A stretch of DNA of 64,000 bases from Dinoroseobacter sp049801095 (lineage in GTDB: Bacteria > Pseudomonadota > Alphaproteobacteria > Rhodobacterales > Rhodobacteraceae): assembly GCF_049801095.1 (NCBI RefSeq), contig NZ_JBNAGH010000001.1, forward strand, positions 620,001 through 684,000, written 5' to 3'. The translations under genes and the position numbers were made by a program. The notes under the pieces were generated by a model. The model worked only from the letters and a program-made list of their open reading frames with translations. It was not told where the DNA came from and ran no database searches. How positions within the stretch are numbered: the stretch's first letter is position 1; every line of letters starts with the position of its first letter. Positions 59,286-64,000 of this stretch are shown in pieces.

Positions 59286-59705
59286 TCACATGGTGATGTT
59301 CGGAATCACACGAAAGCGTCCCATGCCATCGAGCGCGGCCAGATCCACGCGCATGTCCAACAGGGCCAGTTCGGGATGCACGCCGACAAAGGCTTCTGCT
59401 GCAGATTGAATACGTGCGACCTGCGACCAATGGAGGCTTTCAATGGCCCGGGCAAAGCTGCTGCTGGATTTCACCTCGACAAAGACCAGCAGGTCCCCAC
59501 GCCGGAAGATCAGATCAATCTCGCCCTCCCCGCCACGCCATCGGCGGGCCAGCAAGACACAGCCACGGTCGAGATAGGCGCGTTCAATCCGCTCCTCGGC
59601 AGAGAGCCCTGAAAGATGGGCGCGCTGTCCACGATCGCGCAGCGCAGCATGGGCCGGGCCCGAGGTAAACTGAGGCAGAGTCGTTTCCATGCCCTGTTCT
59701 TTCAT
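59286..59705 (-). CDS. yraN: UPF0102 (YraN) family endonuclease-like protein
   Basis: 139 residues. PD-(D/E)XK-like core: EIDLIFRRGDLLVFVEVKSS with the conserved Asp, Glu and Lys (about 73-90), preceded by GCVLLARRWRGGEG. Function unknown, possibly nucleolytic. Follows rsmI by 7 nt, the standard neighbourhood (rsmI-yraN-gshB here). ATG at 59690 is an alternative start with AGGG before it. Confidence 0.9.
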   Translation of the reverse strand: MKEQGMETTLPQFTSGPAHAALRDRGQRAHLSGLSAEERIERAYLDRGCVLLARRWRGGEGEIDLIFRRGDLLVFVEVKSSSSFARAIESLHWSQVARIQSAAEAFVGVHPELALLDMRVDLAALDGMGRFRVIPNITM

Positions 59706-59712
59706 GAGCGAC

Positions 59713-60564
59713 TTAAGACTTGCCTAAGATCGCGAGGGCTTGCTTGTAGACCTGCCGCCTTGGCGCCCCCGTGGCGGCGGTGACTTCGGCCACGGCGTCT
59801 TTGGCACTTTGGCTTGCCAGTGCGGCGGTCAGCATCCGCGTGATCTCTTCTGGCGAGATGTTACGCGCGGGGGCGGGGCCGACGAGGATCACGATCTCGC
59901 CTTTGGGCGGGGTTTCGGCGACCAGGCGGCAGAGCTCCGCCAGAGTGCCAGCCCGGATTTCCTCGAACCGCTTGGTGAGTTCGCGGGCGACCACGGCGGC
60001 CCGATCCTCCCCCAGGATCTCGGCCATATCACCGAGGCTTTTCTCCAGCCGTTTCGGGCTTTCATAGAAGATCAGGGTCCCCGGGACAGCGACCAGAGAT
60101 TGCAACACCTTGCGCCGCGCGCCTTTGGCCGAAGGCATGAACCCTTCAAAGAAGAACCGGTCCGTGGGCAACCCGGCAATCGACAGGGCCGTCACCGCGG
60201 CAGAGGGTCCGGGCGCCGAGGTGACCCCGTGCCCCGCAGCCCGCGCGACCTGCACCAGGTCATAGCCCGGATCCGCGATCAGCGGCGTGCCTGCTTCGGA
60301 GGCGTAAACCACGAGTGCCCCCAAAGCGAGATGGGACAGGACCTTGTCCCGCATCTTGGCGCCCGAATGATCGTGATAGGCCAGCAGCGGCCGCCCGCCC
60401 ACGGGCACGCCATGGATGTCCATCAAGCGCCGCAGGCTGCGCGTATCCTCGGCCACCAGCACATCTGCCTCACGCAGCAGATCCAACCCGCGCAAGGTGA
60501 TGTCCCGGGCATTCCCGATCGGCGTCGTGACCAGAACAAGTTGGCCCGCGCGCGGGTCTGACAT
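59713..60564 (-). CDS. rsmI: 16S rRNA (cytidine-2'-O)-methyltransferase RsmI
   Basis: 283 residues from ATG 60564. Tetrapyrrole-methylase fold: LVLVTTPIGNARDITLRGLD, VAEDTRSLRRLM, SEAGTPLIADPGYDLV, TSAPGPSAAVTALSIAGLP and FYESPKRL. It 2'-O-methylates C1402 of 16S rRNA with SAM. Divergent from the LpoA-like gene across 116 nt. Confidence 0.95.
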   Translation of the reverse strand: MSDPRAGQLVLVTTPIGNARDITLRGLDLLREADVLVAEDTRSLRRLMDIHGVPVGGRPLLAYHDHSGAKMRDKVLSHLALGALVVYASEAGTPLIADPGYDLVQVARAAGHGVTSAPGPSAAVTALSIAGLPTDRFFFEGFMPSAKGARRKVLQSLVAVPGTLIFYESPKRLEKSLGDMAEILGEDRAAVVARELTKRFEEIRAGTLAELCRLVAETPPKGEIVILVGPAPARNISPEEITRMLTAALASQSAKDAVAEVTAATGAPRRQVYKQALAILGKS

Positions 60565-60680
60565 GGCTTCATTCCTCGTTTGGCAAGCCGGGCGACGCCC
60601 GTTTACATAGCGCTGCACGCCCTTTAGGTTCGGCCAGTGACGACCACCCCTGTTCCTGACCCCGATGCGCGGAGACCCGC

Positions 60681-61862
60681 ATGTTCCCTGTTTTCCTCAA
60701 GACGCGCAAGGCTCTGCGCGCCGCCGCCCTGAGCCTGACGGCGTCGCTTGCCCTCGCGGCCTGCACGGTGCCCTCGGATATTGCCGGCGGTGGCCCCTCG
60801 ATCAACGCCTCGCGCCCAGTGCCCGTGGCGCTCTTGCTGCCCTATGGCACGGAAATCGCAAACCAGACCGGGCTCGCGCGATCGCTGGAAAACGCCGCAC
60901 GCCTCGCCATGGCGGACCTGAACGGGGTGACCATCGACCTCAAGGTCTATGCCACCGCGGGCAATGCCGAACAGGCCGCCGTGGTCGCGCAGGAAGCTGT
61001 AGGCGATGGTGCCAAGATCATCCTCGGGCCGGTGTTCTCGGCTGCGGCCAATGCGGCGGGCGTCGCCGTGGCGCGCTCGAACGTCAATGTCCTGAGCTTT
61101 TCGAACAACACTGACATCGCGGGGGGCAATGTCTTTGTCCTCGGCAACACCTTCCAGAACACGGCCCGGCGCGTGGTCTCCTATGCGTCCCAGCAGGGCT
61201 CGGGCAATGTGTTCGTCGCCTATCCCCAGACCACGGTCGGCGCGGTCGGGCGCGACGCGATCCTGCAGGCAGTGGCCGAGACCGGGGCCACGGCAGCGGG
61301 CAGCATCGGCTATGAAGCCTCGCAAACCGGCGTGGTAAACGCGGTGCCGCAGATCGCCGATGCGGTCCGGTCCAGTGGGGCCACGTCCCTCGTGATGGCC
61401 GACGACACCTCGGGCAGCATCCCGCTGCTGTCGCAGCTTCTGCCGGAGAACGGGATCGACCCGACAGTCACCCAGTTTGTCGGGCTCACCCGCTGGGACA
61501 TTCCGGCCTCGAGCCTTGCGCTGCCCGGGTTGCAGGGCGGGATCTTTGCCCTGCCCGACCCGGCGCTGAGCGCGCAATTCGCGGACCGGTATCAGAGCAC
61601 CTATGGCGCCCCGCCCCACCCGATTGCCGGGCTGGCCTATGACGGGATCGCCGCGATCGGCGCGCTGGTCACCACCCAGCAGAGCCGCGCCCTGACCGCC
61701 GCTGCCCTGACCCAAGGCTCGGGCTTTGCGGGCGTCACCGGGGCCTTCCGCCTGCGCGCGGATGGCACGAATGAGCGCGCGCTGGCCGTGGCCCGGATCA
61801 CCAATCAGGCGGTGACCATCGTCTCGCCTGCCCAACGCAGCTTCGGGGTCGGAGGCTCCTAG
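60681..61862 (+). CDS. Penicillin-binding-protein-activator (LpoA-like) lipoprotein
   Basis: 393 residues. Lipoprotein signal with lipobox LAAC (about 24-27). Periplasmic-binding-protein type I fold (PVALLLPYGTEIANQTGLAR, GDGAKIILGPVFSAAANAAG, AYDGIAAIGALVT), as in the C-terminal half of LpoA and branched-chain substrate-binding proteins. The place opposite rsmI (with yraN and gshB) matches the conserved lpoA neighbourhood. Likely modulates peptidoglycan synthesis rather than transport. Confidence 0.82.
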   Translation: MFPVFLKTRKALRAAALSLTASLALAACTVPSDIAGGGPSINASRPVPVALLLPYGTEIANQTGLARSLENAARLAMADLNGVTIDLKVYATAGNAEQAAVVAQEAVGDGAKIILGPVFSAAANAAGVAVARSNVNVLSFSNNTDIAGGNVFVLGNTFQNTARRVVSYASQQGSGNVFVAYPQTTVGAVGRDAILQAVAETGATAAGSIGYEASQTGVVNAVPQIADAVRSSGATSLVMADDTSGSIPLLSQLLPENGIDPTVTQFVGLTRWDIPASSLALPGLQGGIFALPDPALSAQFADRYQSTYGAPPHPIAGLAYDGIAAIGALVTTQQSRALTAAALTQGSGFAGVTGAFRLRADGTNERALAVARITNQAVTIVSPAQRSFGVGGS

Positions 61863-61866
61863 ACCG

Positions 61867-64000
61867 GTGCGCACCGAAACAACGGATGTGGGCGCGCCCA
61901 CCGCGCCGACCACGCCCCCGCCCAGCCCCATTCTGGGATCCGCATTGGCGGATCTGTCCCTCGTGGCCCCGCCCGCGTCGATCTATGACATGGCCGGGAT
62001 GCAGGCCAAGCTCGACGCGGCCTGCGTCGAGGCGGGCACGGATGCGGGCGCGACCCGGTCCGCGGTGGTCAAACTGCTCAAGGAGGCGCGCGCCAACGGG
62101 CTTCGCGCGATCCGCGATGCGTTCGACGCAGCCCCCTTTGCCGCGCGCGAGACCGTGCGCGCCTATGCCTATCTGACCGACGGGCTGGTCACCTCGGCGA
62201 TCTATGTCGCCCGGCAACATCTGCATCCGCTGCACACGCCCACAGGGGGCGAGCGGCTCTCGGTGCTGGCCGTGGGCGGCTATGGGCGCGGGGAAATGGC
62301 GCTCCATTCCGATGTGGATCTGCTGTTTCTGACGCCCTACAAGATCACCCCCTGGGCCGAGAGCGTGATCGAGACCACGCTCTATATCCTCTGGGATCTG
62401 AAGCTGAAGGTCGGCCATGCTTCGCGCACGATCAAGGACTGCCTGCGGCTGGGGCGCGAGGATTACACGATCCGCACCGCCCTCTTGGAGAACCGGTTTC
62501 TCACCGGCGATGCGGCCCTTGCGGACGAGCTGCGCACACGTCTGAAAACCGAGCTCTTTCAGGGCACATCTCAGGACTATATCGAAGCCAAGCTCGAGGA
62601 ACGCGAGCAACGCCACCTGCGTCAGGGCGGCCAGCGCTTCATGCTCGAACCCAATGTCAAAGAGGGCAAAGGCGGGCTCCGCGACCTGCAATCGCTCTAT
62701 TGGATCGCAAAATATGTCCACGGGGTGGAGACGGTCGACGAGCTGGAGGAGATCGGGGTTTTTGCCCATGACGAGCATATCCTCTTTGACACGGCAGAGA
62801 CCTTCCTCTGGGCGGTGCGCTGTCATCTCCATATCGTCTCGGGTCGGGCGACGGACCAGCTGACCTTTGATCTGCAGGTCGAGGTCTCGGACCGCATGGG
62901 CTTCAAGGATCGCGACGGGCGACGGGGGGTGGAGCATTTCATGCAGCTCTATTTCCGCCATGCCACGAGCGTGGGCGACCTGACCCGGATCTTCCTGACC
63001 GCGTTGGAGGCGAGCCACGCCAAGCGGGAGCCGCGCCTGATCGGGCTTTTGAAACGCAAGCGCAAGAAGAAGGTGAAGGACACTTACGAGATCCGCCAGA
63101 ACCGTCTGGCCATCGCGGATCCGGACAGCTTCTTCACCGATCCGGTGAACATCCTGCGGATCTTCGAGGAGGCCTTGCGCACGGGCTATCTGCTCCACCC
63201 GGATGCCATGCGGATCATCAAGGCCAACCTGTCCCTGCTGGACAAAACCGTGCGCTCGAACAAGGAAGCCAACCGGATCTTCTTTGACACGCTCTTGAAG
63301 CACGGCAACCCCGAGCGGGCCTTGCGGCGGATGAACGAGCTCGGCGTTCTGGGTACGCTCATCCCCGAGTTCCAGAAGATCGTCGCGATGATGCAATTCA
63401 ACGTCTACCACCAATACACGGTGGACGAGCACATCATCCAATGCATCTCGAACCTCGCCCAGATCGAGCGTGGTGAGCTGGTCGAGAGCCTGCCGGTGGC
63501 GAGCCGGATCCTGAAGGGCGGCGTGGATCGCAAGGTGCTCTATACGGCGATGCTCCTCCACGATATCGGCAAGGGGCGCCCCGAGGATCACTCGGTCGTG
63601 GGCGCACAGATCGCCCGTCGCGTCGCCCCCCATATGGGCTTTAACGCCAAGGATTGCGAAACGGTCGAATGGCTGGTGCGCTATCACCTGCTGATGTCCG
63701 ACATGGCCCAGAAGCGCGATATCTCGGACCCGCGCACGATCCGCGACTTTGCCAAGGCTGTGCGGAGCAAGGAGCGGCTCGATCTGCTCACGGTTCTGAC
63801 GGTCTGCGATATCCGCGGCGTGGGGCCCGAGACATGGAACAACTGGAAGGCCCAGCTGATCCGGGCGCTTTACCGTCAGACCTCCGAAGCGCTGGAGAAC
63901 GGGCTCGAGGATCTCAACCGCGAAACCCTGGAGACCGAGGCCAAGCGCGCCCTGCGTGCCGCTCTCAGCGAATGGCCCCGCAAGGAGCTGCGCGCGGAGA
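61867..64000 (+). CDS. glnD: [Protein-PII] uridylyltransferase GlnD (3' end beyond window)
   Basis: About 711 residues visible from a GTG at 61867 (4 nt after the LpoA-like stop); GTG 61888 is an alternative. Proline/threonine-rich N-terminus, nucleotidyltransferase motif VGGYGRGEMALHSDVDLLFL near 137-156, GlnD_UR helical domain, and HD domain with VDEHIIQCI and LLHDIGKGRPEDHS near 563-570. The ACT domains are past the edge. GlnD uridylylates and deuridylylates PII in response to glutamine. Confidence 0.96.
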   Translation, partial: MRTETTDVGAPTAPTTPPPSPILGSALADLSLVAPPASIYDMAGMQAKLDAACVEAGTDAGATRSAVVKLLKEARANGLRAIRDAFDAAPFAARETVRAYAYLTDGLVTSAIYVARQHLHPLHTPTGGERLSVLAVGGYGRGEMALHSDVDLLFLTPYKITPWAESVIETTLYILWDLKLKVGHASRTIKDCLRLGREDYTIRTALLENRFLTGDAALADELRTRLKTELFQGTSQDYIEAKLEEREQRHLRQGGQRFMLEPNVKEGKGGLRDLQSLYWIAKYVHGVETVDELEEIGVFAHDEHILFDTAETFLWAVRCHLHIVSGRATDQLTFDLQVEVSDRMGFKDRDGRRGVEHFMQLYFRHATSVGDLTRIFLTALEASHAKREPRLIGLLKRKRKKKVKDTYEIRQNRLAIADPDSFFTDPVNILRIFEEALRTGYLLHPDAMRIIKANLSLLDKTVRSNKEANRIFFDTLLKHGNPERALRRMNELGVLGTLIPEFQKIVAMMQFNVYHQYTVDEHIIQCISNLAQIERGELVESLPVASRILKGGVDRKVLYTAMLLHDIGKGRPEDHSVVGAQIARRVAPHMGFNAKDCETVEWLVRYHLLMSDMAQKRDISDPRTIRDFAKAVRSKERLDLLTVLTVCDIRGVGPETWNNWKAQLIRALYRQTSEALENGLEDLNRETLETEAKRALRAALSEWPRKELRAE

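Noticed and set aside
1..64000. tRNA genes, CRISPR arrays, insertion sequences, prophage, replication origin
   Set aside because: No TpsiC-like GGTTCGAxTCC arms with paired acceptor ends, no regularly spaced repeats, no transposase or integrase genes and no DnaA-box cluster were seen by reading; a covariance-model scan could still find something small.

Overview
The window is a 64-kb stretch of high-GC, densely packed chromosome with no rRNA, tRNA, insertion sequence, prophage or CRISPR array that I could recognise. Gene content and motifs point to an alphaproteobacterium of the Rhodobacterales (Paracoccus/Roseobacter type). The pointers are a complete Paracoccus-order sox cluster, a DUF1127 protein, a PleD-type diguanylate cyclase, a GAAC-N7-GAAC LexA box, a CtrA-like box before comM, GlnD and a DUF3572 protein. 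Many neighbouring genes overlap by ATGA or GTGA, so operons are tight.

Layout. 1-8.3 kb: minus-strand metabolic genes (EamA transporter, YmdB phosphodiesterase, 5-formyl-THF cyclo-ligase, MgtE), plus-strand guanine deaminase, then a minus-strand run of CAP lipoprotein, 8-oxoguanine deaminase, HisN phosphatase and an XRE regulator. 8.3-20.4 kb: quinone oxidoreductase, LysR regulator, DUF1127, Bax-inhibitor-1 protein, GNAT, rpmG (L33), a PAS protein, rnpB (RNase P RNA), AmpD amidase, an excalibur lipoprotein, gatA/gatC, ceramidase, UPF0173 hydrolase, tadA and a pseudouridine synthase. 20.4-25.9 kb: a five-gene plus-strand operon (XpaC-like, TelA, DUF2927 lipoprotein, SPFH-GYF, zinc ribbon), apparently led by a 28-codon membrane microprotein. 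This is the best candidate for a poorly described system. 26-27.3 kb: PfkB kinase and dtd.

27.3-40.2 kb: sulfur oxidation island. Minus strand, in transcription order: soxV W X Y Z A B C D E F, then a DUF302 gene. Plus strand: soxS, a GlcG/HbpS-like gene, soxR (ArsR) and a YeeE/YedE (SoxT-like) transporter. SoxXA, YZ, B and CD form the periplasmic thiosulfate-oxidising complex; SoxV, W and S supply reductant; SoxR presumably represses through AT-rich operators in the intergenic gaps. 40.2-48.2 kb: H-NOX/HNOBA-GGDEF pair, DUF4153 membrane protein, MttB-family methyltransferase, HAD phosphatase, DUF3572 and pleD. 48.2-50.4 kb: EF-hand protein, ECF sigma, anti-sigma and a CnrX-like sensor, all on the minus strand.

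50.5-64 kb: DUF983, Nudix, aldo/keto reductase, EamA transporter, a carnitine-dehydrogenase-like/thioesterase fusion with altered catalytic residues, an SOS-box-preceded ImuA-like gene, YceI, comM, gshB, YraN, rsmI, an LpoA-like lipoprotein and the 5' part of glnD, which runs off the right edge.

Start codons were moved to internal ATG/GTG positions wherever a Shine-Dalgarno sequence, a signal peptide or family alignment favoured them. All functional calls rest on recognising protein families by eye; no database search was run.
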